A DNA stretch of 64,000 bases from Xiphias gladius (Eukaryota; Chordata; Actinopteri; Istiophoriformes; Xiphiidae). The DNA lies in the NCBI RefSeq assembly GCF_016859285.1, contig NC_053407.1, positions 18,328,632 through 18,392,631 of the forward strand, given 5' to 3'. Below, piece by piece: positions 50,326 through 63,161 of the stretch. The notes under the pieces were generated by a model. The model saw only the letters and a program-made list of their open reading frames with translations. It ran no database searches and had not been told where the DNA came from. The translations under genes were made by a program, and so were the position numbers. Position 1 is the first letter of the stretch; each line of letters begins with the position of its first letter.

Positions 50326-53300
50326 TCAGCTTGAGAAGTCAGTGTGCATGGGGGCAATGTTGTGATCAAATGCAGCGTACTGGGAGTCACCAGTGCTGGC
50401 CAGTTTGAGCTGCTGTGCGGCGTGGGAGAGCTGGAACGCAGCATCAGGATGGGCCGAGTCGGGCAACAAAGTGCACTCTCTCTCCAGCAGGTCGGCCACT
50501 CCCTTCAGGAGCTCCCAGAAACCGAAAGCCAAGGCGGCCTTCCGCAGACGGTTGAGCTCCTGACAGATTAAAGTACAAAACATTAATTTAAATTATGAAA
50601 GCAACAGCGTAGTTCAGATGTATTTTCAAACCCGAGCAGTTCTTAGTCAAACCTACCTTATAGAAGGTCTGAGTTTTATCTGGTAATTTTCTTGCATTCC
50701 TCAGAATCTTCTGCACATCAGTCTGTAAAATGGCGAGCACAAATGACCCTCAAAATGTTTGTACTCAACATTGTCAAAGTCCCGAACTGAGGAATAATTT
50801 TTCAAGAACTCCTTCAAACTAAAAAAATGGTTAAGGCTCTAACTATATATATCTCACCAACAACACACACTCATGACACGGTCACACAATGTGGGATGGA
50901 TGGTAGAGATGAGAGAGATTCCCATGTTATCGACTTGCGACTGTTCACCTCATCAGAACAGATTACAGAGTTAATTTTGTGAGGGTTAAAATGCTACGAA
51001 TTTAAAATGTGACGCCATATCCATTCAGTTTGGGTGTAATTACATTTTACCACGGACTTTGGCTAATTTGAGGCATCCATATTTGTGATAAATGATTTCT
51101 GATAAATGCAAATACTGACCGGGACACTTGAATAGAATGCTCTTCCTATGACGACAAGTCAAAATGTCTGTGAAGAAAGCCTGCTGACTGAATGATTATA
51201 TCTACAATATGTAATTAGTAATATATACCCCCTCTGTGTAATATCATGATAATAATAGTATCTCAGTATTTTCATATTATCTACATATAATTAATGTGTC
51301 AGTTAATTTGTCTTGTCCAGGCTGATTTCTATATCAGATTGGTTAATACTGTTAACTGTAATAAGTCCTAGCTGCAATGCATTAAGTGAACACTATCTCT
51401 CAACTTTCTCTGAATTACCATGGCGTCAACATCCCTCCCAAATGAACACAACCTGGGTATTATGGTGGCTTTTTCATTTTCTGAGAAGATATTTTGTCAG
51501 GCTCTTACAGCAGAATTAAAAGCTACTAAATTTGTCTTATTTTTGTCATTTCTCCAAAGACTTCAACAAACAACAGTGCTTTGATACAGGGATTTTACTC
51601 TACCTGTAGTCCACTGGCCTTTATCCACACAGTAACATTCTGGGCATAGCTTCGTTTGACCTGTGGCTGCACGGGAAAAGGACTTTTACTGTCATCCTCT
51701 CCATAGGGATTTTCGGCAGCCTCTGAAATACCAGAAAGGTCATGAAACATCAAAGTGAAGTCAGTTGACCCACTGCTTCACAATCAAAGCAGTTCAACTT
51801 TGTCATACAACTGTCTAAAAAACTGACTGCTTGAGTATGTACACATATGAGGAGGCCTTTAGTATTTAGGAATAAACCGTCATGTACCTGTACATAGGTT
51901 CATGTGTCCTACGATACATGAAAATGCATTTTCACAATATCCAAAAAATACTCTTAAAATGATGCCTTCAGGAATGAGCAAAGTTTATGAACAGTAAATG
52001 CTAAACAGACTCCTTAGAAGTTTGCTGTGAATATGCAGAAAAGTTGCCGCTTGCTTGTCTGACAAAAGTCTGTGACAGGTTACCTGAGATTGGTCCCAAA
52101 TGTGAGATCTTGCCCAGCCAGGGCAGAGGCTCTGGACCAGGTTCAAACAGAGACATCATCAGATTTGATTTCTTCTTACTGTCTGCTTGCGAGTACAGCA
52201 TACCGTACCAATCTGGCCTGAGGAAAAAAAGAAAAAAGCAAACTAAATTTAGGCTATTTGTTCATAAAATGTATGAACTCATTTTAATATGCAGGTGTCT
52301 TGATATTTAAAGGCACTAAATTCTTTCCATGTGTTAAATATAAACAGCTTTGTTGAATCTCACCCCAGCTGGACCAGTGCCACCATGCCCTCAACTTTAA
52401 GACTACCATGTAAAAGCACACAAAAGTTTGGGCTTTTGCCTGCCATCTGACTGGCAGAGGGTTCCTCCTCGAGCTCATCTGTGGCTCCTGTGCCAATTTC
52501 ATCCACCTCTGAAATCAAGTACAAATAAAATGCATGGAAATTGGTATACTAAGCTCATTGATTTTGGTGTCTGTATTTTAAAAAATGATGAGTTTACATT
52601 AAATATGAAAGGAAGAAGTCAGAAAAAAATCAAATATTTGTGCAAAAATAGGGTTTTAAAAACATTGATTGCATCACAAACACTATTTTAACAATTTATT
52701 GACTTTTTAAATCAGTTTAAAACAATTTGCTCCTTTAAAGAAAATCTGTATCTTTTCTGTGAAAGTCAGTTAAACCAAAAGCAATGAGCCATGATATACA
52801 GCTGTTTTTTCTATGAATGTTTAGTTTTTCTTTAAAACAATACGACAAAAAATTTCAACACTAACCTTTGTTTACGGCAATAGGCAGTACCAAGTGTCTG
52901 GATATAACAGGAGGACTGGAAATATCAGCAATTTCGATGAAGCCCACAATTTCCAAATCTGAAACATGCATAAAAGAATAAAGATTTGTCTGAATAGAAA
53001 GTAATTCTAATTAAACTGTTTATCAATGACTTTGAAGCCAGCCGGTACCTGTACTGACTGTTCGGGGCATGGGCTCCACCTCTTCATCCACCACGATAGG
53101 CTCAGGTCGGGGGAACACCTGAACGTCTGAGGACAGGTTCCCACAGTGCAGGACCGCATGGAAAGGAGAGTATGCGTGATCAATCAGCCTCCTGTAGACA
53201 TACAAAGATGTAAAATGGTACAAAAGGTGCCTTAGTTAACATATAAAAAATGATGAGAAATTACAGTTATTTCCCCAGTAACAGTCATACCCAAACATGG

Positions 53301-54902
53301 CCTGTACACTCTTCATGCAAAGTGGTCCCTCCATAGTGAAGATCTGTCCGTCCCCTCCACTGAGACAAAGTAGTTCCTCCAAGTTGTCCATGGCGTCAGT
53401 CATCTGTAACTGCAATTACACAAGACAGGGGGTCGCATTTGGTACAGCTATGAAATCTACTGCAAGATGCCAAAATAATACATGGATGCAAGTTACGGTG
53501 CACATTAGACAAACCTGATGGCACCTGACACAAATGACATGCTCAAGGCTCCTTTAAGACTGCATAAAACACTCAGACTTTTTGATTCAATACAAATAAT
53601 GTGTTGATAGAGAAGTACTGGAGGAATAAAAAAAACAATTATCAAAAAAATTTCTCCCAAGGTAACATATTGGCTGCTTTAATGATTAGGTCACCTTAAC
53701 TACTTCACCATTCAAACCCCTGTATTGACACATATTCTTATTTACAATCAACAAATAACTCTCTCAAAGAACTCTAGTAGGATCTGCAGACGCTCCTGTC
53801 TTTTGGAGTTAATACTTACATCCCAATTCAGAGAAGGAGACATGAACAACTCCAACAACATGGACAACTCAGCTACAACAGTAAAACAGATGACCCATAA
53901 CCCACTGTAGATTCTGGGAGTCACTGTCATATTACAGTCATTGACATTTCATGAACACAATAGGATCGCCTTTGATCCTATTTATGACCAGCTGCTTCTG
54001 GTTGCATGGTTTCTGATAAAATATCCCTCTTGGTATTAAGCTGACTGAGTTGAGATAAAGATGCAAGTAAATAGAAATGAACAGTTGAACAGGCAGCCAA
54101 AAAAAAGGTGAATCTGTACCTCCTCTGCATTGGCTACACACATGATGAACAGTTTGGTAGGGAAAGGGAAAGGGAGCGGGAACTTCTTGTCATCCCCGCG
54201 CTGCTTCAGTGTTTGGAGGGAGTGACGTAGAGAACCCTTCCCGATACCAAGAGATCCGTCAGTAACCAGAATCACCTATAGGACATGAGAGGGAGGAATA
54301 TAAGCATAACCCTATATAACTATGCAACAACTATGCAGAGATAGCTGAAACTGACTATTTTTCCACACCTCAGCTTTCTTGAATCAAGAATAAATTCAGA
54401 GGTGTGATGATACTAACAACAATACCTGACAGGGACAGGCGCTGCCCCACTCCTGTTGTACTACGTTACTAACTCCGTGAAGAGCTGATTCAACACAGGT
54501 CTTGTCATAGTCTTCCAGGTTGCTCAGAGCCTCCTGTGCAGAAAATATGATATTTTAGATAAACTCTTAAAACTCTCCTCCTAAGTCTTCTTCTCTTGAG
54601 GTCAAACTCAGGCAATGCCTCGGGAGAGGGAAACATGCTTTGACTTTTCCTTCCGACTTATCACATGGGGCTCACTTTACCTGTAATGCATTGTAATCTC
54701 TGGTGAAAGGCACCAAGAGCTCCCAGAGGGAAGAAAAGGCCATCAGGGCCGTGAACTCCAAACGGTAGTTTGAGGCCATGTGTTCAAACAACATATTGAG
54801 TCCGTGGACAGCCAGGTTCTTCCTCTGAAACTCCTCGCTGCCATCCAGTGACACCGGCCGTGTCATGGACAGGGACACGTCCATCACGACCACGGTAGGC
54901 AT
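50326..54902 (-). CDS. INTS14: Integrator complex subunit 14 (VWA domain protein; 11 exons, complete)
   Basis: Exons in gene order: 54681-54902, 54426-54533, 54120-54275, 53291-53409, 53049-53191, 52866-52958, 52364-52508, 52084-52217, 51604-51722, 50657-50722, 50326-50559. Total 1539 nt, 512 residues (human 518), all phases matching. The N-terminus MPTVVVMDVSLSMTRPVS carries the DxSxS metal-binding (MIDAS) motif of a von Willebrand A domain that runs to about residue 210. A beta-barrel-like middle follows (VQVFPRPEPIVVDEE, FCVLLHGSLKVEGMV, LFEPGPEPLPWLGK), then a helical C-terminus (LRKAALAFGFWELLKG, HAAQQLKLASTGDSQY). The family forms the INTS10-13-14 module of Integrator in the nucleus, which cleaves snRNA and enhancer/promoter transcripts. 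No frame breaks were found. A TATATAAG lies just 12 bases upstream of the ATG on this strand. Confidence 0.96.
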
Positions 54903-55330
54903 GGCTCGCCGGCTTATATAGACTCACAATAATGCAGTGGACTTACAGTACCCTCCAGCGTGCTCCCACTGAAGGCAAAGACAGAAAAGGATGAGATTTG
55001 TGAGAACACGGGCAGAAACTTGGCGTTTAATAGCATCTCCTCCTGTCTATGGAGGGCATGTCAAAAGGACCTTTTGTCAGTTATTTCGCTTATTACGCGA
55101 CAGTGGCTGTATTAATGTAAGCTCCAGTATCGGGGTTTACACTGGCGTTAGCTAACATCAAACAACAAACCTTTAACGACGTTAGAAGCTAAAAATGAAA
55201 GGACATGTCACAGCAGAGGACTGTTAGCTAATGTAGGCTAAATTAGGCTAGCATCCTGCAACACAACGCCGGAAGACTGTAGAAACATCCAGGTTACTAT
55301 TTAACGAATGTGATAAGATAACTATCCATA
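54903..55330 (-). promoter_or_regulatory. INTS14 promoter / 5' UTR region
   Basis: Immediately upstream of the INTS14 ATG. It contains 'ctaacatcaaacaac', 'gttagctaatgtaggctaa'-type text common near fish promoters, and moderate CpG. A splice acceptor-like 'tactgtaag' context hints that the leader may be spliced. Position-based call. Confidence 0.4.
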
Positions 55331-55954
55331 AAATGAATACTTAGTATGCTGATAAATAAATAAATACACAAACAAACATATATACATGCCATTCAATGTT
55401 TCGCTCGCCATCCAGTGTTTGTGTTAGAGTGTGCATCACAATTTCCGTCCGGGTGAAACCAGTGTACTTTTTATCACATAGTTCCTGTCTGAGGAAATTT
55501 TCATATTTCTCTGCTGAAAAATCTATATAAAAATGAGAAGGAAAAACCTTAATCATTTCAACAATACGGCTATTGGTTTATGTACATTATAAATTTAAGG
55601 CGAAAGTTTGGATGTCAGCTCAAATTGAGATGCGTAAGAAAAAAAAACGGACTGATGGTCAGGAGAAGTTGCTTTGTGGCATAAACTGCACGACTTTTAA
55701 AAATAATGCGAGAGAAATGTTCTTCACAAGAATAAAATCTTTTGTGCCCGGAGTTCGCAATTAGCCGTTGTTTTGCATCTATCGACGCGGTTAGAAACCT
55801 GGTTTTCAATAACTTGGTGCGTAGTTTTTCATAGAAACTGGTGGAGGATGTACCGCCTTTTTAAAGGTAAGAATATGCTGTAACTGGGTGTTCATGGCTG
55901 TTAAATGAATATTGTAAACGTCTGTCAGGCTGCATTGACCAATGCTTGGGTGAT

Positions 55955-56323
55955 CAGTTTAAGTGTGAGAATGAGACACTGTCATAATCCTCTTAAGACT
56001 TAAGGTATGATGCATATGGTGAAGACTTTTCCAGCGTCCCACAACTCTGCTTTTTGAGATTTTCGGTAAGCCTGCATCTGTGTTTAGAAATGCAAAGGTT
56101 TTTTTGTTGGTATTGTATTGTATTGCACTGTCTGAATACAATTGAGCTGCTCCCCCATCTTTCTAAATGTAATTTTTTTCTCGGCTTTATCTTTCGTCTC
56201 AGCTTTGCCTTTCATTTTTGAAACAGATCAAGCTGCTGTACTTTTTATGATTCTTCAACTCCATGCTCTGCTAGTCAGAAAGAAAGCTGGATCACTGTCC
56301 ACTGATGCAGCTTTTTTTTTTGT

Positions 56324-56390
<67 letters not shown>

Positions 56391-56560
56391 TGTGTGTGTT
56401 TTTTTTTTGTAGACAATACAAGTGCTTCTGTGGGGGAAAATGTATTGCACAACAGGGAAGAGACTGCAGCTGAGCCGGGTTCTGCTTTTCCTCTGTACCC
56501 TCTACCAGCTGACCATCAGTGCCAGACTGCAGGAGCCTTTGCCAAAAAAAGGCTTAAATG
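55955..56560 (+). pseudogene. Partial direct duplicate of the SLC24A1 5' end (leader exon, intron part, first 40 codons)
   Basis: Two parts match the intact gene about 4 kb downstream in the same order and orientation. 55955-56067 resembles 59937-60145 ('cataatcctctta', 'ggtgaagactt', then a donor gtaagcctgcat against gtaagtctgcat). 56245-56550 resembles about 60522-60740. The latter starts at ATG 56440 and encodes [18 protein letters not shown]...[17 protein letters not shown], against [18 protein letters not shown] in the intact gene; it lacks five residues (LSGVF region) in frame. Similarity ends after EPLPKK, and the remaining frame to 56709 is unrelated and has no exchanger domain. A (GT)n tract sits just before the copied exon. 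It is either a dead fragment or an alternative first coding exon; the lack of a clear in-phase downstream donor favours a dead fragment. Confidence 0.78.
56320..56396. repeat. (GT)n microsatellite
   Basis: About 35 GT units flanked by poly-T runs, directly upstream of the duplicated SLC24A1 exon fragment. Confidence 0.97.
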
Positions 56561-56709
56561 TTTTGTGTATGTTTATGCATATGCTCATGAAATCACTTAT
56601 TTTTCTGTATATGCTTTCTCATTTTTGGCAATTACTCCTTGATTTGTACGTGAACAGAACAAATTATTACTACTTAAATGCAAACATTTACTGTATCCAA
56701 ACACATTAA

Positions 56710-57695
56710 CACCTACTTCTGCATCTACTTTTGCATCAACATACACGCCAGAACTGTAACATTCAGGATTAGCCAATAGGAATGCTAGATGTGAGTCAGC
56801 TGGTCTCTGCTCATTCAGAACACCATGTGCCCCCTGGGCTGCAGAAAAGTTCGTATTGCTGCACCAGTAAAGAAAGATAATTTACTGGGCTCCACGCAGA
56901 ACTATTTGTCTCTTCCCTTCATAAACCTGTCGCAACGTTGCCTACTCCCAAGGTCTGTGATGCAAACTTGAATGACCTGAAATGTAGTAACAGTTTAAAT
57001 TAGACATTTTTGGTCATTTTCATTATTCTGCTTTCTAAGATGTCAATGTCAGAACAAAAAATCTGACTCAACATAAGATTTTATGTAATATTTATTCAGT
57101 AAATTTTATTTACATCAATAAATATTGTCTTTATCAAGAAATAACCTAGATACTCGCTGGATTTTATTAATCCAAGTAATTAATTAATCATTTTACTGGT
57201 TCATATGCACGTGACTAACAAACACTCCTCTTAAACTTAGCTGTATACTCATTGTAGACACATTTTGTCTCATGTACATATATACATGTATATTTAAACA
57301 TATACATAGACACATCCATATATATTTTAATTTGTATAATCCATTTACATTTGCCTTTCTCATCTCATTTCTTTTTTCTTTTTCTACGGTATATACTCAC
57401 GCCTGATATCTCTACCACAATTGTTCACTTTCTTGCTTTGTATATTGTTTTTTCTTGTATGTTTTCTTTATTTGCGTCATTTTTATTAAATCATTATATT
57501 TCTTAATAAAAGCCCAGAAGAAAAGAAATGAAAAAGATCATGTTTTTCCTGGCTAATGGTCACATTAAAACCTCTGTTGTGTCTTATTTACTTTTAAGAA
57601 CATTACAAAATCTTACATAATATACAGTACATCTGACAACGCTTACATTTCAAGATTTGTAGTGTCCCCAACTACATATTGGTCAAAATTAATCC
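56710..57695. other. AT-rich DNA with no recognised feature
   Basis: Between the duplicated fragment and the interspersed repeat at 57.7 kb. Alternating 'atatacatgtatatt' text lies near 57277-57320. No exon is recognised. Confidence 0.5.
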
Positions 57696-57699
57696 GATT

Positions 57700-57905
57700 G
57701 AAATCTATTCAATTTTATTTTTATGGTGCCAAATCATGAAAAGGGTTATCACAGATCACTTTTCATATATAGCAGGTCTAGACTGTACTCGTAATAGTTA
57801 TATTTACAGAGACCCAACATTCCCCCATGTGAAAGCACTTGGCGACAGCTGCAAGGAAAAACTCCCTTTTACAAGGTAAAAACCTTGAACAGACACCTTG
57901 AAGAA
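57700..57905. repeat. Teleost interspersed repeat, longer copy
   Basis: 'attcaattttatttttatgg' begins it; 'agcaggtctagact' and 'caaggaaaaactcccttt' follow. This is the same family as the copy in HACD3 intron 8 but extends further, into the typical 'aaaaccttgaacagacacc' end. Confidence 0.65.
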
Positions 57906-58929
57906 GACACAATGAAATATTTGTTGTATTGCTGTCCATACACAACAACCTTCTGAAAGAAGGCGGAGAATTATTTTGTTCATCAAACAAATTAAATACA
58001 GTTAAAGTAGAGGTTAAGAATATTAATAGTATATGATATTTTATACTATGAAAAACAACGAGGAGAAAATACAACTAACTGTTAACTTACTAATTGTACT
58101 ATGTTTTCCACATCTCTCCCATCTTCTGAATTCTTTATTACTGAATTTTAAAAGTCTATGAAAGGTTATTAATAGACTTGTGTAAATATCAGTTTCAAGA
58201 GTTATTTTAAAAAATCTGAGTAAGATAACTATGCCATTTACACTGTGTTTAATTTTTCATTCATATTATTTATTTTCAATGTGATCTTACTATTGGTATT
58301 TTATCTTGTGTTTTTTTCATTGACATGTGCACATGTTTATTTATTTAATGTATAATATATGCATTCTGTATTTCAATATTTTTTATTTTATAACGATGCA
58401 GTGTACCTATGATTTAGGATGCTCTGTGGCCCTTGTTCTGCGTCAGGTGTACCAATAAAGCTGGAGAAAAACAGCACCACCTAGAGGACAAAAATAGAGG
58501 TACATAAATAAACATAACCCTATGTAACAACATGCATGAGTAGCTGATATCAAAAAGTAAGGTATATTTCTGTTTACACTCCATTTTAATTATATAGCTA
58601 ACAGTATTACTATTGTTATATTTCATTGTATTTTTGACTTATCTGACAACCTTTAACAGTATTTCGACACTTTAGCTCACCAGATATACCATCTGGAGCT
58701 GCAAGGTGTAAGATTTCAGTCGTGCATTTTTGATCAAACATTGGAATTTATATTGATTTTTGGAAAAGGAAAATGAATAGAAAAGAATGGAAATGATGGG
58801 GGGAATGATTATAACTGGACAAGAACAGTTGGAAAAGCTTCACAAACTCAATTGTGAAATCTATATAAAAAATTAATATTAACTTTCAGGCCGAAGTTAA
58901 GGTGGGTTAAGGTAGTAAGCGGACAGTAT

Positions 58930-59300
58930 TACGTCCGATATCGCTTCCAAAGCTAAGCCCCTCCCCCGAACAGCGATTGCTTAGCAATCATAGCTTAGCA
59001 ACCGTAACTAGGCACAGCACACCCGTCAAGCTGTGCGTTTCTCTGTGGTAAAAAGAGGCCGCGCTACACAATGTTAGATTTAGAGGAGCTTATTTGGAAA
59101 AGAAGTGCAAGGAATGGAATAAACACAGTTTGTCTGCTGTCACGTCATCCACAAATGTTATGTCCGGGAAACTGGCTTACGACATACGGTAGCAAACTTC
59201 GTTATTTTGTGGGGTTGCAGGTTGCGTTAAAAAAAAAAAAGAAAAAAAAAAAAAAAAGCTCCGTTCCCGATAGCACATCCCAGGTATGACACTGTGAAAT
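58930..59300. other. CpG-richer island between the SLC24A1 copies
   Basis: It stands out from its AT-rich surroundings: 'acgtccgatatcgcttcc', an inverted repeat gcgattgcttagcaatc near 58972-58988, and an A-rich run at 59229-59257. It could be a promoter-like element or part of an unrecognised DNA transposon. A short frame at 59071-59289 has no recognisable similarity. Confidence 0.3.
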
Positions 59301-59936
59301 CTGCTCCTATGACTAAACAGTTACCATCGAATTAACGGTTAAAAAAGAAAAGATTATTCCTGTGACAAAGTTGATTGCTACAAGCAACAGGACGAGCGTT
59401 TGTTAACTAGGTTAGCTAGGTTACATTGCTCCAAATATCCCTGCAGGACAGGATGAAAAGTGTGAGTTTAGGTTTTACACTGAGGTTATTTTAGGCCCAA
59501 GAACGACAATTAAAGATGTTCAAAGATAACACGTATTGTAAGGACAACTTCCCCAGACTAATGGCGCCTTTCAATTGTTCTTACGCCATCAGTTTGAACT
59601 GTAATGTGCACCACCACTTCCGTCCGCCACCTCAGTTCACCTATAATAAATAAATCTTATGTGATAAATACTTTACATGGGAAATTTCATTTTCCCTAGG
59701 ATAAAAATTAAAAAAAAAAAAAAAAAACTACAAGGAAAATTTCATCAATAATGCTTTTGGCTCATGCACATTGTACATTATGGACTAGATTTTCAGGTTA
59801 GCCATTCCTATTCAAATTGTGATATTTGTTTAAAAATAGTTTTTATACTATAGTTATGCAACATAATAGCATTAGACCAAAGCACGAATTTTATTTTGCT
59901 TTCAATTAAATATTGCTATGATAGGCTCACGATAAA

Positions 59937-60145
59937 GTGAGAGTGAGACAATGCGCATAATCCTCTTAGAAGACTTCAGGTATTAGGTATTATGCTGATC
60001 CATTGTGAAGACTTGTCCTGCGTCCTACATACCTCTTTTGCCACTGGCAACAGTTTGGACTTTTGCTTGTGCCACAATATCCAGCTGTGGAAATCTGCTT
60101 TCGGAAATTTTTGCACCCCTGACTCTCCAAAATATTCATTCTGTG
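59937..60145 (+). other. Candidate non-coding leader exon of SLC24A1
   Basis: The block ends in a good donor (TTCTGTG|gtaagtctgc) and is conserved in the duplicated copy at 55955-56067, where the donor is also kept. It lies 475 bases upstream of the start codon. Exon start and acceptor partner are not certain. Confidence 0.35.
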
Positions 60146-60619
60146 GTAAGTCTGCATTTGTAATCAAAATGTATCGTTTTGTTCGTTCTCTTCGCAGTCA
60201 ATGAGGAAATTATCCTAGCCCCTTATCATGCAACATTTTCTATTTATTTTAGTTATCATCCATTTTTGTTTCTCTGTGCATTTATGTTTTACCTTTGATT
60301 GGTGTTTGAGTATCTTGTTTCTGTCATTCAAATTGTTCGTTCTCTTTCTCAGAAAACCACCCATGTGTAAATGCTTTCAAATGTATAGTACTGGTATGCC
60401 ACCGGCTGTCTAAATGTCATTTTATATCTGATGCTTCTTTTCATTTACGGTAGGTTGGGTTTTTCAAGGAGCTGAGGATGTGACATGAATCACGCCGCTG
60501 AAGTTTTAGATTCTATCACCCCATGGTCTGCTGGGGAGACAGCAGGTCTTGGCCTCTACCAAAGCCCATTAATGCAGCTTAATTTGACATAGCCAGTAGC
60601 AACACTGCTTTGGAGGAAA

Positions 60620-63161
60620 ATGTACTGTACAAGAAGGAAGAGACTGCAGCTGAGCCGAGTTCTGTTCCTCCTCTCTGGCGTTTTCCTCTGTACCCTCTAC
60701 CAGCTGACCATCAGTACCAGACTGCAAAAGCCTTTGCCAATGCCTCGGACTGGAGAGGATTTTGGAGAGGGTTCAGCAGAGGGGGTTGAGGAGGCTACAG
60801 TGGAGCCTCAAGGGCTGGAGGAACCTCTCACTGCAGTACATGAATTAGAGCCCACAGATCAAACAACGCCTGAGATGCATGTGGTAAATCGTCTGGATAC
60901 AGCCTCAGATGTGAAAGCATCCACCCCCACTGAATCTCCACCGTTGCCGACCACAAACCGGACTATTGTGCATTGCATCTACGTGGCCCCTGAGCCTCCA
61001 CAGAAGACATCCACACCAGCTCCATCTCCTCCTGTAACTACCATCACTCCAGCTTCTCCCGGTGAGGCTCCACATATTAAGGGTGAATACCCTGAAGATC
61101 TCTTTTCTATTGAAGAACGCAGACAAGGCTGGGTGATCCTCCACATTTTTGGGATGGTATATATGTTCGTGTCACTTGCCATTGTGTGCGATGAGTTCTT
61201 TGTTCCTGCGCTGGGGGTAATCACAGACAAGTTAGCAATTTCTGACGATGTGGCAGGAGCCACCTTCATGGCTGCTGGAGGTTCTGCCCCTGAGCTTTTT
61301 ACCTCCTTGATAGGGGTCTTCATCGCTCACAGTAACGTGGGCATTGGCACAATTGTTGGTTCAGCAGTTTTCAACATTTTGTTTGTGATTGGAATGTGTG
61401 CTTTGTTTTCTCGAGAGGTACTTCATCTAACTTGGTGGCCACTTTTCAGAGATGTCTCCTTCTACATACTTGACCTCATCTTACTCATCATCTTCTTCTT
61501 GGATAATGTCATAATCTGGTGGGAGAGCATGATGCTGGTGGCCAGTTACACTTTCTATGTGATTTTCATGAAGTTTAATGTGCAAATAGAGCGGGCCTTC
61601 AAGACCCAACTCTACAAACACAAGAACATTGTCAAAGTCATTAGTGTGGAGGAACCCGAAAAGGTAAGCACTACTGTGACAAAACATGATAGGTCAATAA
61701 TCGGATATTTCCAATCTCTGATGTCCTTAATTGATACAATAATGAGTCTGTTATTAGGTGTTTACACAGTATGTAGTATCTAATTGAGAACAAAGCTATG
61801 GCACTTTAAAGAACAACATATACAGCTCAGACAATTGTGTTTAGCTTGACAAGTTAAAAATATGCATATTTTGTGATACTTTACCAATTATTCATTGGCG
61901 TCGTTTTTGCTGGTGTTTAATCTTGTCAACATGAAAGCAATACTACTACATAACATTGCACTCAATAAAAGAGATACATACTCTCAAAGTTGACACTAGC
62001 CCTTTCACTCATGCATCATTTTGTCCCTTATTCTGCCATGCTCCTCACATACAGTGTGGTTTATTACTGAGAGTCAAAGCCACATTACTCATCACTCAAC
62101 ATCTCTACTCCCAGCTGTGGGCTTATATGCAAATCATGTCAAAAGACTGAAATAACACTAGCAAAGGCCTTGGAAAACCAAAGCTGATCAACGGCAGCAA
62201 ACTAATCCTTTGAGGAGCCACAGCTCTATGCAAATTGTAGCATCAACATATACTATGTGTAACCCTGGTAAGTGTGATTGCAGCTTAATTCACACAACCT
62301 AAAGCTACGCTAAGTATTTGTCTGCACCCAAGGCTTTTGTTGAGCTGGATATACTGCTGGAGCTGGGTTCCCAAGGAGCAAATGTAATTATTTCATCTGT
62401 TGAAAATGCTATTTCACATCATACACAATCATAATTAGTTTTAATGGGGTGAGGGGTAATTTCGCCAAATTATAATCCTATACATGAAACACAGCTCCAT
62501 CTTTTTTTTCACTGTCATGTGACACTAAAAAGACCCCCAGAGTGTGCAAAGTTTGAAATAGCAATGTATCAGATTATAATATACAGTTTGTACTGATATT
62601 TAAGCTCTACCAAAATTAAATAACTTTGGACTATTTCAACCAATGAATGATTATCACTGAAAAAACATTGTTGCACGCAGACAAATGGGGATGACGAAGA
62701 TAATGCCCCTCCTGCTCCAGAGGACAAGAATCTGTTAAAGGTAAAAATCAATTAACCAACCAATCAGCTACAAAAGAAAGACACAAAAAACAACATCCTT
62801 ACCCAGTCTACTTCATAGGCAGCTCATTTTTGACCATACCTTGCTATTTTACATCATATTTACCTTTCTACAATAACATTTATTATAACATCATTTTAAC
62901 AAGCCTTCCTTCAAGTGTCTCCACATGTAAATGCATCCGTCAAGAAAAAAAATACAAGCCTGACATTCCCTCTGACATGACTGTCACTGTCTGATGTGTC
63001 ACTGTCTGTTACTGTGAGTAGCTATCATGACCTCAGCAATCTTTTTCCCCAGTTGAAGCCATCCCTTAAGCGAGGGGGAAGTTCAGCTTCTTTACACAAC
63101 AGCACCATGAGAAACACCATCTTCCAACTCATGATCCACACGTTAGACCCTCTAGGAGATG
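60620..63161 (+). CDS. SLC24A1: Sodium/potassium/calcium exchanger 1 (NCKX1), 5' three coding exons, gene continues past the window
   Basis: Coding exons 60620-61663 (1044 nt), 62681-62740 and 63053-63161, with good GT-AG boundaries and phases 0, 0 and 1. The ATG opens [20 protein letters not shown], an N-terminal hydrophobic segment, then an acidic Pro/Thr-rich luminal loop of only about 120 residues. The first exchanger half follows: [18 protein letters not shown], the alpha-1 repeat with [15 protein letters not shown] and [12 protein letters not shown] (Na/Ca/K coordinating residues), and further membrane helices to [12 protein letters not shown]. Exons 3-4 encode cytoplasmic loop text ([31 protein letters not shown]). 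The second half with alpha-2 is outside the window. The protein extrudes Ca2+ using Na+ and K+ gradients in rod outer segments. Identification as SLC24A1, not SLC24A2, rests on the HACD3-INTS14 neighbours. Confidence 0.9.

Noticed and set aside
56142-56642. A 166-codon plus-strand frame
   Set aside because: It reads through a GT microsatellite and into the duplicated SLC24A1 fragment in a different frame; only the 56440 start gives SLC24A1-like residues.
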